A stretch of DNA of 64,000 nucleotides from Polymyxa betae (lineage: Eukaryota > Endomyxa > Phytomyxea > Plasmodiophorida > Plasmodiophoridae), in NCBI GenBank assembly GCA_003693705.1, contig RBZT01000729.1, positions 62,001 to 126,000 on the forward strand. Direction: 5' to 3'. The notes under the pieces were generated by a model. The model ran no database searches, was not told the origin of the DNA, and saw only the letters and a list, made by a program, of their open reading frames with translations. A program made the position numbers and the translations under genes. Positions 42,869 through 54,927 of this stretch are shown here, in pieces (the first letter of the stretch is position 1; every line of letters begins with the position of its first letter).

Positions 42869-44224
42869 ATGCTGGATGGGGCTGTATCTCGTCCAGATAT
42901 TTTGCATCCGTTTCTTGACATAATGGATCTGATGCTTCTCCTGCTTTTGTTCAAGGGCATTTCTGGAGCCAGCGTGTTTGAAGTGGTTCCAGCTCCTTTT
43001 CTGTATATCACATTGAACACGACCGATGTGGAGTCGCTGCTGGGATCTAACGAATCCGAATGTCAGGATCGCGATGGATCTGTTGAGTCTTGTCAAGCTT
43101 TATGTATGATACACGAGCAATGTATCACATTCGTCTACGACCACAACGATTCGTGCTCATGTCGATTTACGTCCCTCCCTTTCTGCGTATTTCACTCCCC
43201 ATTTGAGTCCTACATCGACACCACGTCCTTTCAATCGCAAGGATCTCGAGAGTTGTTGATGGGCATACATCAAAACCGATCTTTTTCGACGCGACTGAAT
43301 GGATCTGTTTCTTATGTTGGCTATGCTCCTGTGTTCAAGAATGGGGCTTTACCTATTCCTATCATACAACTTATCCAGGATCCGTCTGGGCGACTTATGC
43401 ATTTCTCCAGTGTCAATGGGAGTCTGCAGCGTTATTCGACGATAGAGTCATGTGAGACCTTTTGCCACGAGAGTATGTCGCGATTCAGCTCTGAATGCAA
43501 ATTTATATACGAAATTAATCGTCAGGTCGGGCTTGAAACCTTTCAGATTTGCTATCTATACGATAACAACAGTCTCCTATTATTGGAAACGCTGCAGATG
43601 ATGAATTTGACCGACAGATCGAATGACCGTTCGATCTCGTCTAGAGTCGTTTTTATGTCCGGGGCCTGGAATGAATCCCAGAATCATTGCGAGAAATCGG
43701 AATGGACGTCTTCTCTGCTGAGTCAGGAAGAAACTCTATCGAAGTTCCCTCCACGTAGAACATCTCTAATTTCAGACCAAACTGATCAGAATCTGACATC
43801 GGAAGTGATATACAGCCCGAATGTTGACGAGCCGAACGTCCTATCCGATTCATATTATCCATTGAATTCTCTTGGGCTCGTCCATCAGATTCTGGCCTTA
43901 GTAGCTATCTTTGTGTTCCTGGCGTTTTCCATTGGGCTGTGCATTTTCTTCTGTCCGTATATTGCCGCTAGACGAACGCATCGTAACCGACACCGACCAC
44001 AACATGTCCATTATAGCCAAGCGGATCCGTTATCGCAATCGATGAGGCCTTATAACCATAGTCAATGGGGACAGCATTCTATGGCTAGTAGCTTCAAAGG
44101 CCATAACAAAAGCCAACTTGCAAGTTCGATGCCATCAATTGCAAATTCAGAAAAGCGAATGGATGGCTCGTTATCCGATCGTCCTGAAGTCGTGGTCGTT
44201 TCGTTGCCAAACTCACAACGATAA
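42869..44224 (+). CDS. Type I membrane protein with two PAN/apple-like modules
   Basis: 451 residues in one frame. The ATG at 42869 is first, but an ATG at 42923 directly opens a signal peptide (MDLMLLLLLFKGISGAS), so the true N-terminus may be there. The ectodomain has two cysteine modules. One is around SCQALCMIHEQCITFVYD...CSCRF and one around SCETFCHESMSRFSSECKFIY, matching the C-x3-C-x(6-8)-C spacing of PAN/apple folds, which bind carbohydrate or protein. Many N-glycosylation sites follow. A single membrane helix (ILALVAIFVFLAFSIGLCIFFC) lies near residue 350, followed by a basic stop-transfer and a cytoplasmic tail rich in Ser, His and Gln. A surface adhesion or receptor role is likely but not shown. 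Confidence 0.7.
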   Translation: MLDGAVSRPDILHPFLDIMDLMLLLLLFKGISGASVFEVVPAPFLYITLNTTDVESLLGSNESECQDRDGSVESCQALCMIHEQCITFVYDHNDSCSCRFTSLPFCVFHSPFESYIDTTSFQSQGSRELLMGIHQNRSFSTRLNGSVSYVGYAPVFKNGALPIPIIQLIQDPSGRLMHFSSVNGSLQRYSTIESCETFCHESMSRFSSECKFIYEINRQVGLETFQICYLYDNNSLLLLETLQMMNLTDRSNDRSISSRVVFMSGAWNESQNHCEKSEWTSSLLSQEETLSKFPPRRTSLISDQTDQNLTSEVIYSPNVDEPNVLSDSYYPLNSLGLVHQILALVAIFVFLAFSIGLCIFFCPYIAARRTHRNRHRPQHVHYSQADPLSQSMRPYNHSQWGQHSMASSFKGHNKSQLASSMPSIANSEKRMDGSLSDRPEVVVVSLPNSQR

Positions 44225-44473
44225 ACGCCGGCCTGTTTCAATTAAATTTATCCAGATGCTTGTTAATCATTTATAATTAATATTAAGTTACTGCTGAACC
44301 AATAAACGCAGACTGCCCTTTTTTCTGGAACATGGAGCCTATCTTAATTAATAATATTGTTGGGATTGTTGGGAATGAAATCAGTGGGATTCTTGTTGCA
44401 ATGGATCAATATAGGTACTCAGTCGGTTTGTTAATATATTGCATCCTCTAAACTCTGGGAAACCGCAACAGGT

Positions 44474-45969
44474 ATGCCCTGTTGCTTCCCAAAATTTCAT
44501 GTCGACTTGACCGAGAAAGAGCCCGAACCCGTCATTGATGTCAAAGCGCCTCCACCCAAACCCGATCATGTCATCTTATTTCTTGGTACGAAATCAGATC
44601 CCAACTTTACAGACTTCTCTAAATAAGTTGAACAGGCACCGGCGAATCGGGAAAGGTCTCTATCGTTGCTTACTCGATTGTGTGTGTGTGTTCTGAGTCT
44701 GTATAGTCGACTTTCTATCGACAGCTGAAGATCCTATACGGTGGCGGGTATTCGTTGGTGGAAATGCAAGAATTCGGTCAAGTGATGCAATCGGTAGAGA
44801 ACACGCGAATTGGAAAGCCATCGCAACGACCAACATTCATTGTAATAGATGGTGATATCAGACGCCAGCCGTCTGGTCCAGGCCATGTCCAATCCTAACG
44901 TTCGGCAAGCGGTCGGGCAAGAATTGACGTTCACGAAACCGGCCGAAGACGCCATCTACGTCATCTCTCAATGGATGGTGAACGTCCCGAAGCGTTTAAC
45001 GCCCGAGATCGCCAACATGGTGGCGGCGCTCTGGGCCGACCCGACCGTCAAAAAGGTGACCACAACGCTCGCTTCGAATCACGCTCATCTTAAACGACGA
45101 AGGTCTTCGAATACAAGTCGCTTTACCATCTCAGCAATCAGGCGTATTACTTCTTCGATCGAGTGCAAGAGATGGCCGTCGCCGATTGGATTCCATCGCA
45201 GGCTGATCTGATCAATTTCCGAGTTCGAACGACCGGCGTCATCGACCAACGGATCACGCTCGACGGCAAACGTTCGTATTGGGTTGTTCGTGGACCGTCT
45301 CGGCGGCGCCTGATTGTTGGTGGCTACAGATTCCCGGGTGGTTGATGTCGGAGGTCAACGCAGCGAGAGAAGGAAATGGATCAAGCATTTCGCAGACGTC
45401 TCCATTGTCATCTTCGTCGTCGCCATCTCTGGTGCTGATCGGTTTCTTGATATCGCAGCCGTTTCGCTGACAAACTGCTGCAGAATACGATCAGAAGAGC
45501 TGGGAGGACGCTGACGTGAATCGGATGGACGACTCGCTCAAGGTCTTTGAGAGCATTTGTGGCACACAGGAACTCATCGATGCCGTCATATTGCTGTTCT
45601 TCAACAAAACCGGTAAAAGCGAGAGCGCGATTGATCGCCACGATCTCTGATTCCGCTGTAGATCTGTTCAGGCAGAAGCTGGATTCATTCCCGTTTAGCA
45701 ATTATGCATCCGAATATCATGGCGATAATTCCTTGCAGTCGTGTCTCGATTATTTCGTCAGAACGTTTCATGCAGCGGCGAAGCGTTCGTTCAAGAAACT
45801 GGTCAGGCCTGATCGACAACTTCACCATTATTTCACAACGGCCATCGATCCAGATTCGGTCCAGGACGCCTTCGTTGATGTGAATCGTCTACTAATGGGA
45901 CAACAACTAGAACATGATAATGCCCCAGTCATACATATAGAAAGTGATGCTTCTAAACATCCAGCTTAA
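44474..45969 (+). CDS. Heterotrimeric G protein alpha subunit
   Basis: Eight exons: 44474-44585, 44636-44655, 44707-44793, 44849-45055, 45103-45289, 45330-45431, 45484-45612 and 45662-45969; 383 residues. Exon 2 is 20 nt and encodes GTGESGK, so the P-loop is split by two introns. The G boxes are all present: GTGESGKS (G1), RVRTTGV (G2), [12 protein letters not shown] (G3), FFNKTD (G4, usually NKKD) and TTAID (G5, usually TCATDT). The N-terminus is MPCCFPKF: two cysteines for palmitoylation but no Gly2, so myristoylation is unlikely. The C-terminal 30 residues are unusual and end [11 protein letters not shown], with none of the usual receptor-contact hydrophobic end. The intron before HSRVVDVGG (45290-45329) is the least certain. 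Confidence 0.9.
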
Positions 45970-46006
45970 TATTCTGTCACCTATCTTGCTATTATTATAT
46001 TTGTAA

Positions 46007-46774
46007 TTAAAGGGTCTGAAGAGATATCAATACGATAGCTACTATAGCAATTAATACATGAAGGGAAGCCGGTTTCCAGCATGATGATGCCTCCAATCGA
46101 TCGGAATACAACTTCGTACCATTCTTCAACATCGGGTCGTCGACCTCTGCGAAGCTGGATTCAGGTCTCCCGCGATTGCCTTCAGCTTCCGATTCTTGAA
46201 GGCATTCAGGAACAAGTAAAATGCTATCGATCATGATCTGGATTTTTTCTTGAACGCGCGGAATACCGATCACAACAGCATGTGCGAAGTCCATAGAATC
46301 TGGGGCTGGAAAACGAAACGTTTGCGGGAGACCTTTAATATGATTAGATGGGATTATCAATACGAACAAATTTCAACCAGATTGGATTTGAGTTCTCTTG
46401 GTTGTCGATAACCAGAGCCGTTTAGCACAGTGTGCCTCGCTTTCGCCAGTTAGGAGGCTGACCTCGACAGAGACAGGAACCGATGCGCTCCAAACCAGCT
46501 CGACATATTTGATTTGAGCAAAATTCCGACATCCAGCTGTATCGATATCGCTGACCCAATAGCCAGATTGTCCAGGAATATTCTCTAATATTAGGCGATT
46601 ATCGTGAACAGAAACCTTAGATAAAGTTTGGTCATGTAGAGTTGTTTGGCCCAGATCATTGATCGCCGGATTCGGTTGGCTGAATGTGTTCAGATATATG
46701 GAGCCGGGGCATGGCTGCCCCAATGCATTATATACACTGATTATGCTGACCACCAGGAACACCTTGCTCATCAT
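46007..46774 (-). CDS. Secreted or C-terminally anchored protein, unidentified
   Basis: Two exons, 46774-46378 and 46332-46007, with a 45-nt intron (GTTGAA...TTAAAG); 240 residues. The signal peptide is MSKVFLVVSIISVYNALGQ. The first half looks like a compact beta domain (CPGSIYLNTF through VSLLTGE) with cysteines at GCRN and HCAK. The second half has FRFPAPDSMDFAHAVVIGI and a helix. The final 20 residues are hydrophobic (LHVLIAIVAIVLISLQTL) and end the protein, so a GPI signal or tail anchor is likely. No family recognised. It is 104 bp from the end of the next gene on the same strand. Confidence 0.65.
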
Positions 46775-46878
46775 GTCGCCTGTTGCGATGTCGAGATGAT
46801 TAACGAAGTGAACTCAGAGGCAGAGCTGAGAAGGAAGATATTATTTGGGCGAATTTGGCGGCGCTGTGTCTGTGACTT

Positions 46879-49800
46879 TCAGTTGGCCATCACCATGCCG
46901 GGACCCACTAAAGCCTTCAATCGCAGATCAACCAGTTTTTCAAGTCGATCGATATCTCGCATCAGAGTCGCATTAGACATGAAGACGGTCGGGTCAGGTT
47001 GAGACTCAGCAATGATACTCAACATCAGGCGGTATTTCTCGATAATGCTGGCTGATTTGGCGCCATAAATCAGAGCTCCTTCAAACACCAAACGTGCATA
47101 GGAGAGTCGTTGGCAGATATCAAACCCGGATTTCGTGTTGCACATCAGCTCGATGAATTTGTTATAGGCAGGGTCCAGACGAGTCCATTTCCCAATTATA
47201 CTTTCCACTGTAGGACATAAATGATCATCTTCATCGCTACAGTCTTCCTAAATCAATATTAATTATTGTAACAAAACGTAATTGAATTCACTATACAACT
47301 TTCATGAATATGAGATGCCTCAGCTGGCTGCAAACATGTCGGAAACGCTCCAGCGACATTTGTTTAGTGGCAGCTTGCTGGGTCGTCTTTTCGAACAGAA
47401 CTTGCAGCTGCCTGTTGCTAAGTTGCGCTGATGCAATGGTTAGCTCAGAGATATAGACCGAGATCGACTACGTACGAATAGTGTTTGATGAAAACGCCCT
47501 TGAAAATTGATCGAATGAGATGAAGTGATCGTTGTTATGATCTACAGAGTGAAAGACGCGGCGCGCCCATTGATCCCTTTCATATTCGAGCTCGGCACGA
47601 CGTATTCCTTGATATGCTAGAGGGATGAACCTGTTCACTTCGATACCGTACTCATTGCAGTTAAACCGACGATCATGAGGATTAATAACATCCATCTAAA
47701 AACAATTTAGATAACCGCCTATCAACAGCAGAAAATTTCGCTGACCATGTTCAAATTCAAACGAGGGGATAAAATCTGCGATTTCTTGATGACATCGAAA
47801 GATCCATATTCGTGAACGATATGAGCCCATGGTCGGCATGCCTGGGTTACCAATGCAGTTGTTTGTTGGTACGCTGCAGATGAAATGAAATCGCTAAAGA
47901 GCGATTTGATGACATCGACAGCACGATCCTGACAGATGTAATTGTGATCTTGAATTAGCATGGAAACACCATGCCGGGATTTTGTCAGCAACTGCCGAAT
48001 CCGTAAGAGGATCTTCACATGCGAATCGGATTCGCCTTCCAGAAGATCGCCGATTAGATCGATGAACACATTGCAAGGTCGGTATTTGCGAATCGAATTC
48101 ATCATTTCGCTCCATTTAGTTACAACAATCTGATCGAGACCGTGCTGTTCTTTCATTAAACCGATTATGTACAGGTTCAAATCGATAGCTTGTGACCGTC
48201 GCTGTTTCTCTTTTTTTGCGATTGTAGCAGCGAAGCAGGAATCCAGAACAAAATCGATCAGTTTCAGTAAATTGGGTTCGGTCATCAGAATGTCATTTTG
48301 TTTATGATTCCGGGCTTGTTTCAACAAATTCTCTAGGCTCGAGTTAAGATTAGACTTGATCAATAGATCGAGCCTTGGCCTACGCCTGGCAAATCTGGGC
48401 GTCTTCGGGAGCGTAACAGGTTGATTGGGAACTGGCGTAGACGTGTTCCAGCCAGGATTTGATGAAATAGATAATCGAGAAGACATTGATGAGCGTTGTT
48501 TAAGAGAAGGACTGCCCAGATATTCGATTGAATTCAAGTCGTAGCGATGCTCTTTCTCCGTTCGAATCTTGTCAAAATTCAAAGACAGTTCCGCTTTCAC
48601 AGCACTTTGATTGGAGCCTAAAGTGGATCGACGAGAGGACTGCTCTTTTGCGAGCTTGTCGGAATCTAATTCTGTAGGCCTTTCATATTCCTTGGAAGGA
48701 AGTCCATCGTCAATGGGTATGATGAGTATTGGGCCAGAGGGCCTCGATGAGATCATATCGGATTCCCTTCTGGTTTGACTCGGATCCAGAATCGGATTAT
48801 GGGTGTTGGATACTTTCCGTTCTTGTGCGTCGTATTTTTGATTAAAACCTCCCTCTGTCCGAGCGGTTTGAATTCCTTCAGAGTGATTGATTTTCTCAAC
48901 ATGTAAGGCCGGTTTCGGAGGGCTTTTAAGTTCAAAAAATACACGAGCTCTTTCAGGTTTGTGGGTTGGCTCTTGTGGTAGAATGCCGAGAGATTGAGAT
49001 AGGCTATCGTCGCGAGTGTGATCATCTTCTGGCTCAGGTAGAGCTGGTTCTAAAAGAACCAGACTTGAAATAGATTCCGAAAAATTAACGCCTGCTCTCC
49101 CATCTTTATCTGGAGAGACTGAATCGATTGAGGGTTTGGGCAGGTTCAATGCTTCCGAGATTGATTTGTTCGGAGCCGATTCAGGCAGTCCGGGCATTTC
49201 ATTACCTGTTGCATTGTCTGCTACAGACACCAAATCCGTGTCACTATGAACCGAAGGAACTTCGGGTTCTGGTTTGTTCGAATCAGAATTGAGTAAAAAC
49301 GGATGTTCTGCTGATTCTGTTTTGGAAAGATCGTCCGTAGGTTGCTCTGCGGAATAGGCTGCATTACCGATACTACTCGAGCTTTCACAATCTGAGAGAT
49401 TTCCTCCATCAAGATCAGGAACCGAGTCTGCAATTTCATTAGTCACTGTGGAAATTCGGTGGCACAGCGGTGATTACCAAGAGCTGGGGACGAAACCGAA
49501 CTCAGAGGATCGATCGATGATTGCTTTGCGGGATTGGCTGCATCAACAGAGTTAATTGAGCTTTGATGGTTCGAACGTTCAAGTTTTTCAAGATTAGGTG
49601 CCGAGTCCACGATATCTAATTGTTAATCATTGTGGGAATTTGGCAGTAACAACGATAAATACCGAATGCTGAGGACAGAAACGAACTCATTTTGTTGATT
49701 AGGGCGCTCTGAGTAGGGTCAGACTCGACAGACGCCACAGGCTGGCGCAATTGAAGAGACTTCTTCAAAGCTTTCGCCTGTTGTTCGTATCGATTTCTTT

Positions 49801-50876
49801 CAGCTTCCCAAAAGTTTCTGAGTTGTAGAAAGTTGTTCTGGAACTCATTGTGATCGTCCATGATCCTGCATTTTGTCATTGCAAGGTGTTTCACACACCG
49901 AAATTTCATACGTTTGCTTCTCTTGAATCCAAAATTCGCGCTCTAGCTGTAGCGTCTCCTGTTCAGATTCCAGCTGCGACATACGAGCTTCCAAATCTCT
50001 GTTTAACTGAACCTGGTGCTCAAGCTGCGCCACAATCGTGTTCGTCTGGTTCACGTTATGTTGTGCCTGTTGATTCTGAGTTGAGCTCATGGTCAAGGAA
50101 ATAACGATCATGAACCTTTCTAATATAATGAGGGACGGCGACAAACATCTCGTGGTAAGATTTTCGAATCTCTTCCAACACCTGCCCTGATTCTACACAT
50201 CGGTTGGACTCGTTCTCGATCACTTTCCGAAATACATCGTCATAGAGCTTCTGCTCGTTTTCGCACAGCTCGGATAGACCTAGATCGCAATCAATCATCA
50301 CAGCCGCAAAAGTGAGGTGACGGCGAACCTTGTAGAGGATCAGTACGGCAGGGTTCGAACGCAATCGAATTTAACGACCCAGAACGCTGCCTCAGTTGTT
50401 CTTGCAGCTGGCTGTATCGTTCTCTTTGCTGTGATTTTGCAGGAGGCAATCCTGCCTGAACACGACGTTCCTGGTCTCGATTACGATAGGCTGAAAGGAA
50501 AGATGAGCTATCAGACACTGTTTCGATAGATTCACTGACATTCCAGCATATTTGCAGGGAACGGCGCCTCTGAGCAAATTGAATCTTCGTGGCTCTCGTT
50601 TTGATCTGATCGATGCAGCTGCGATTGCGATGCACGATTATAGAACGCTCTTTGTTGATAAATGTGATCAGGTTTTGGTTGGTCTGGTGGCCGAGGCGCA
50701 AGGTTCACGCTCGGCTCTGATCGGTTCAATCGATTGTAGAGGCGGGTCGGTGCCGGCTGAAGATCGGGGATGGCATTGCTGATGTTGCACGAAACCGACG
50801 CCGACCGCTGCTGGGCTCGATGCTGGGCTAGATCCTGGAGCAGCTCGTGGCGGTAGTCATGGTGATTGTCCGTCAT
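46879..50876 (-). CDS. Large coiled-coil/disordered protein with one EF-hand
   Basis: Start ATG at 50874-50876, stop at 46879. At least nine exons, all joins in phase with introns of 32-52 nt (for example the join VTNEIADS at about 49446, and LNLNM to MDVINPHD near 47700). N-terminal 110 residues are polar and disordered. A helical block follows (YDDVFRKVIENESNRC through EEIRKSYHEMF), similar in feel to axonemal dynein light-chain domains, then a strong coiled coil (QLEHQVQLNRDLEARM). A long S/P/E-rich linker (49.5-48.4 kb) precedes a helical domain. One EF-hand loop follows (D-H-N-N-D-H-F-I-S-F-D-Q), with Q rather than E at position 12, so calcium binding may be weak. A helical C-terminus closes it. 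Possibly axonemal or cytoskeletal; unproven. Confidence 0.65.
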
Positions 50877-51035
50877 TCGACGCCTTATGAGACCGACATG
50901 AAGGGTACGCTAAATGGATCTGCCATAGAAGAGGCGCCCATTATCACTCTGTCAATGAAAACCTAATTGCACAGTCGGCAGTGTTGGACACATCATGTAA
51001 CGTAGCCCATTGACGCCGTCACCTTGACATTAGGT

Positions 51036-51052
51036 GTAGGGTTTAGGGTTTT
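51036..51052 (+). repeat. Telomere-like TTTAGGG run upstream of CDK8
   Basis: GTAGGGTTTAGGGTTTT lies about 160 bp before the CDK8 ATG in the 330-bp spacer to the divergent large coiled-coil gene. It is a third TTTAGGG-type site, here outside a coding intron; an unseen 5'-UTR intron is possible. Nothing else stands out in 50877-51209. Confidence 0.6.
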
Positions 51053-51209
51053 TGTCCTCGGTAACAATACAGTTTGGGCAGGGTGATGATGCTCATCATG
51101 GTCCGCAGCTTTGTCTGCGATTTAGTTAGCCCGACATTGAGGGGGTCAGAGTGTTGTCGCCTCGCTGAGCTGCAGGCAATCCTGTGCTGGAGTTGGCTTG
51201 CCACCAGCA

Positions 51210-52511
51210 ATGGACCCGCTGACGGTCTCCGATCTTGTGGCCAAATTTCAGGAGACGTCGCAGGAGTTCAAGATCGATTACCTGATCGGCCAGGGCGCGT
51301 TCGGCAAAGTCTACAAAGCCCATCGCAAAGACAATCCCAATAAATTTGTATTCCGATATGTGTACAGGCTTTTCGGATTGCTTATCGTCGCCCAGGTCGC
51401 TATTAAGCATATGAATTCAGTTCGGGAAGGCATGGGGATACCGCAAGATGCCTATCGGGAAATCAAGATACTGAAAGAAATCAGCAGGTTCCCCCATGAA
51501 AACATCGTTAGTCTGGAACGAGTCTTCATGAATCCACGAGGTGCTGGTGATGCCCCTGGATTATCGCTTGTCTACGACTATGCCGAATATGATCTCGGTG
51601 AGATCATCAGGCACCATCGGAAGACTGGTACAAGGATGGAGATTCGGATGGTGAAATCCATTATATGGCAGCTGTTAAAAGGAGTTCAGTTCTTGCATGA
51701 AAACTGGATTATGCATCGTGACTTAAAACCGGTAATAATGCTGTCATTGCTCCTGGTTTTTTATTGATTTCTTGGATCGCAGCAAAACATTTTGGTCACC
51801 GACAGCGGCGAGCTACCAGGCACTGTTAAAATTGCAGATTTCGGCTTAGCACGTCTGTTTCAAGATCCACTGCGAAGTCTGGCGGCTGATGGCGACGTTT
51901 GTACCATTTGGTATAGGGCACCAGAACTTCTCCTAGGAGCTGCACATTATACGCGAGCTGTCGATATGTGGTCGATTGGCTGCGTCTTCGCCGAGCTTAT
52001 ATTGGTCAGGGCAATCTTCACAGGAACCGAAGCGAAAAAGAAGCATACGATCCAAGCCGATCAGCTGAAGAAGGTTTTCCGGATTTTGGGGAAACCGACA
52101 TTACAGCAATGGCCTGATATGATCTATCTGATGTATCACAGCGAAATTGTGCAATGGCCCGATTCCGAGTTTAAGTTCTGCCTCCCGCAGGTGCTGAAGA
52201 TTGATCGGAATAGCTCAATGTGCGACTTGCTGCTCCATCTGTTAGAATACGGTCAGCTGCATTTTAGATCTGTTGACCTCTCATTCTGAGTCTGTCTGGC
52301 AGACCCAAAGCAACGGTGGACAGCTGAACAGGCGCTGCAACATCGATGGTTTACGGAAGCACCTGAACCACACCAGAATGTATTTTTAAGACCGAATGGC
52401 TCGCTGTATAAATATCCCGCTCGTGTTCCAGCCCAAGACGGGCAAAAGCGAGCACCTGATCCTGTACCTATACAACCTAATAATGCAGCCAAGAAAGGGA
52501 AACTCGTGTAG
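51210..52511 (+). CDS. CDK8: Cyclin-dependent kinase 8 (CDKE), Mediator kinase
   Basis: Four exons, 51210-51347, 51396-51731, 51783-52251 and 52303-52511; 383 residues. Kinase landmarks: IGQGAFGKVYKA, VAIKHMN, DYAEYDLGEIIRHHR, HRDLKP spliced to QNIL, KIADFGLARLFQDPLRSLAADGDV, IWYRAPELLLGAAHYTRAVDMWSIGC and DPKQRWTAEQALQH. The LARLFQDPL...LA stretch, LLLGAAHYT, and FTGTEAKKKHTIQADQLKKVFRILG are CDK8/CDKE-specific, separating it from cell-cycle CDKs. CDK8 with cyclin C, MED12 and MED13 forms the Mediator kinase module in the nucleus. It has no T-loop phosphothreonine motif of the T-H-E type, as usual for CDK8. The ATG at 51210 is the first in frame after a TTG extension. Confidence 0.93.
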
Positions 52512-52570
52512 ATATATCAAACTTAATTATAAACGATATATATGTTTGTATTATCTTGAGAATCGATTCG

Positions 52571-54737
52571 CTATATAGTGTTGGCGAATCGATGGCGCTC
52601 TATCGGTGCTATCACACCGGCATTCAGCTGCGTCCATGACGACTCCACCACGGTAATGTCATCTCCAGAAAATACGGCCTGTTGGATTGGAGTGCTGTAG
52701 AAATCAATAAGCTGTAATGCAGCGCTATGTACAATGACTCGGGACGCTGACGAGTCTTCAATTCCAGCACGATGCTCCGTTAAAGATCTTGTCGTTGGAA
52801 TAACCTCGGGACTAGCGTTTAAATTAAGCTTGGCGATGAACGTGTTCGAAACGAGCATCAACACGTTGGGAGTCGATGACGAGAACTCGATGCGGAACAC
52901 GATGGAAGCTCGGTCCAGTAGCCGCCTTGAATGCAAATTCGAAATAGAATGGTGCAGAGCGGTTACAAATTCGGGCAGAATCAGTTGGTTCTGATCGAGG
53001 TCAAAAATGTACAAGCAGTTATCGGCGGTGATCAAAGCAATGACATTCGATGAGTTAAAAGAACCGAATGCCATAGCGGAAACACTCGCCCTCATTCTTG
53101 GTAAGGTAGCAACCAAGCGTAGATCAGAAGTCGAATACACGCTCACCAAGCCATCCAAATCGGCGATTGACAAAAAGGAGTCATCGGGTGAAATTACCAA
53201 TCGGGTGCAAATTGTCGGCAATGGATCCGACGATCGCGTTTCGGTAGCGTCTGCAACTTCAAACGATCGCAAGCGTTGCTCATCGATATCGACAGCGTAA
53301 ATCGTTGAAGAATCAGAGCTGAAAACGATATGACTGAGCGCAGGAAGGTGTTGCTGCTGCTGATGATGCTCAAGGACAAGCTTCCCTTTCGACGTCGTGT
53401 TCAGGCTGAACAAAAACGATCTCGAGCTGGTAGAGGTCACCAAAAAATTAGCTGACGGTGATAATGATGCAGAAAGTAGTCCGGCAGTACATTGATACCG
53501 AGAGCAAATTTGAGAATCGCGCCAAATAACGACCGAATTGGCTCCTGATAGCACAGCGAACGTGTTTGCATTGGAAGAGCATGTCAAGTCGGCTGTATGA
53601 GAGAATGGAGACGCTGCCGAGTACTGGTTACCAATTGTCACGATGAGCTGCCCATCGCAGCCAGCAGAAACGATGGCGTCGTCTCCAGACGTCACAATGC
53701 ATAGAATATCATTGCGATGCTGACGAACCGCTTTAGTCTGAATAAACGTCTGGCCGGACCCTTGAACATAGACCACTTTGCGATCGAGGCCAGCGGCGAC
53801 GATTTCATAACCGGCAGCAACGATGGATGTGATGTCGGCCGAATGAGTCGACAGCGTCTCGATCAACGTGAACGTCTTCAAACACCAGAAATACAGCTTG
53901 CCATCGGTCGATCCGCTGACCAAAGCAGACTGGTCTGGAGTCAGACACAACGCTCTGCGAGCACCATTATAACAAGACGTTCAATGGAGAATGACGATAC
54001 GCACCTTATTCTAGAGGGTGTAGAGAACTGTGAGATCACCTGGCTTGTAACAATATTATAAACAGAAATCATGCTGTTAGAGTAAGAGGCCGCAACCGTC
54101 TCATTGTCCAAGAATACGACAGCGGTGACTCGCGTGGCTTTGGCATTGGGGATGGCGCTCTGGAACGACCGGACGTAGTTCAGCGACAAGGAACCCGAAT
54201 CTGAAAACGAGTCAGAAGCGGCGAACGCCATCGGGGACACGACGGGTACCGAATAGACGAAGAGAGCCGTCCATACATCCCAAGATGATTTTTGACTGGC
54301 GCACAGCCATACAGAATACCGGGCCACCATATGAAGAACTGGTTTGCAAAGGGCAGCGACGATTGAGATTCCTAGGAAGAAGTTAGAAGAACCGAGGACA
54401 GGATCAAAGATGCCGACCATTCCGTCAGGGTTCCGTCCAGATCTGAAGTGAAGAGCCGCGACCCGATCCAGGCGATTTGAGTGATGACGTAATCGGTCCG
54501 ATTCGGTTTGGCAAATGGGATCGTGAAGTTCACGATGACATAACGCCCATGCCGTCTACAAATCTGAATGCGACCGTTATCGCGAACCGCAGCGATATCA
54601 TCGCCATTCGTCGCCATACACGTGACCGCTGACAACGGCGAGCACATAACATCGCAATGGGTGATTTTCGCCGATCTTGACGGTCTCGTCGCATGATTCG
54701 ACAGTTCGTCGTCGCGACATATTCTCATTCCACCCAT
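52571..54737 (-). CDS. UTP4: UTP4/Cirhin, small-subunit processome WD40 protein
   Basis: At least four exons with start ATG at 54735-54737. Junctions in phase: TLTEW to NLNRRCP, SLRLF to DSGSLSLNY, and RIR to ALCLTPDQ (50-nt intron starting GTGCGT). WD-type blades recur through the protein (RDNGRIQICRRHGRY, GCMDGSLRLF, STDGKLYFW, SAGCDGQLIV), the layout of the double-propeller UTP4. The first segment, ATNGDDIAAVRDNGRIQI...LFTSDLDGTLTEW, matches Cirhin's N-terminal repeats best. UTP4 is in the t-UTP/UTP-A subcomplex that starts assembly of the 90S pre-ribosome on nascent rRNA. It is divergent, by 190 bp, with a nucleolar-type FKBP, so the two may share a promoter. Confidence 0.75.
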
Positions 54738-54927
54738 TCTGAGCTGGCCGCCAGCAGGTCGCTCTTCAGAAAAGTCGATCGGGCCAAAACAGAGCTATTC
54801 TTTCGACCTGGATCCCGGGAAAGTCTCGCAGAATGTCCGCCACGGACTGCGCCAACTCCGACATCCGCTTTCAAAGTCGATTCATCTCCCGCCATCATTC
54901 CTGTTATCACACTCCAAATCCTACATC

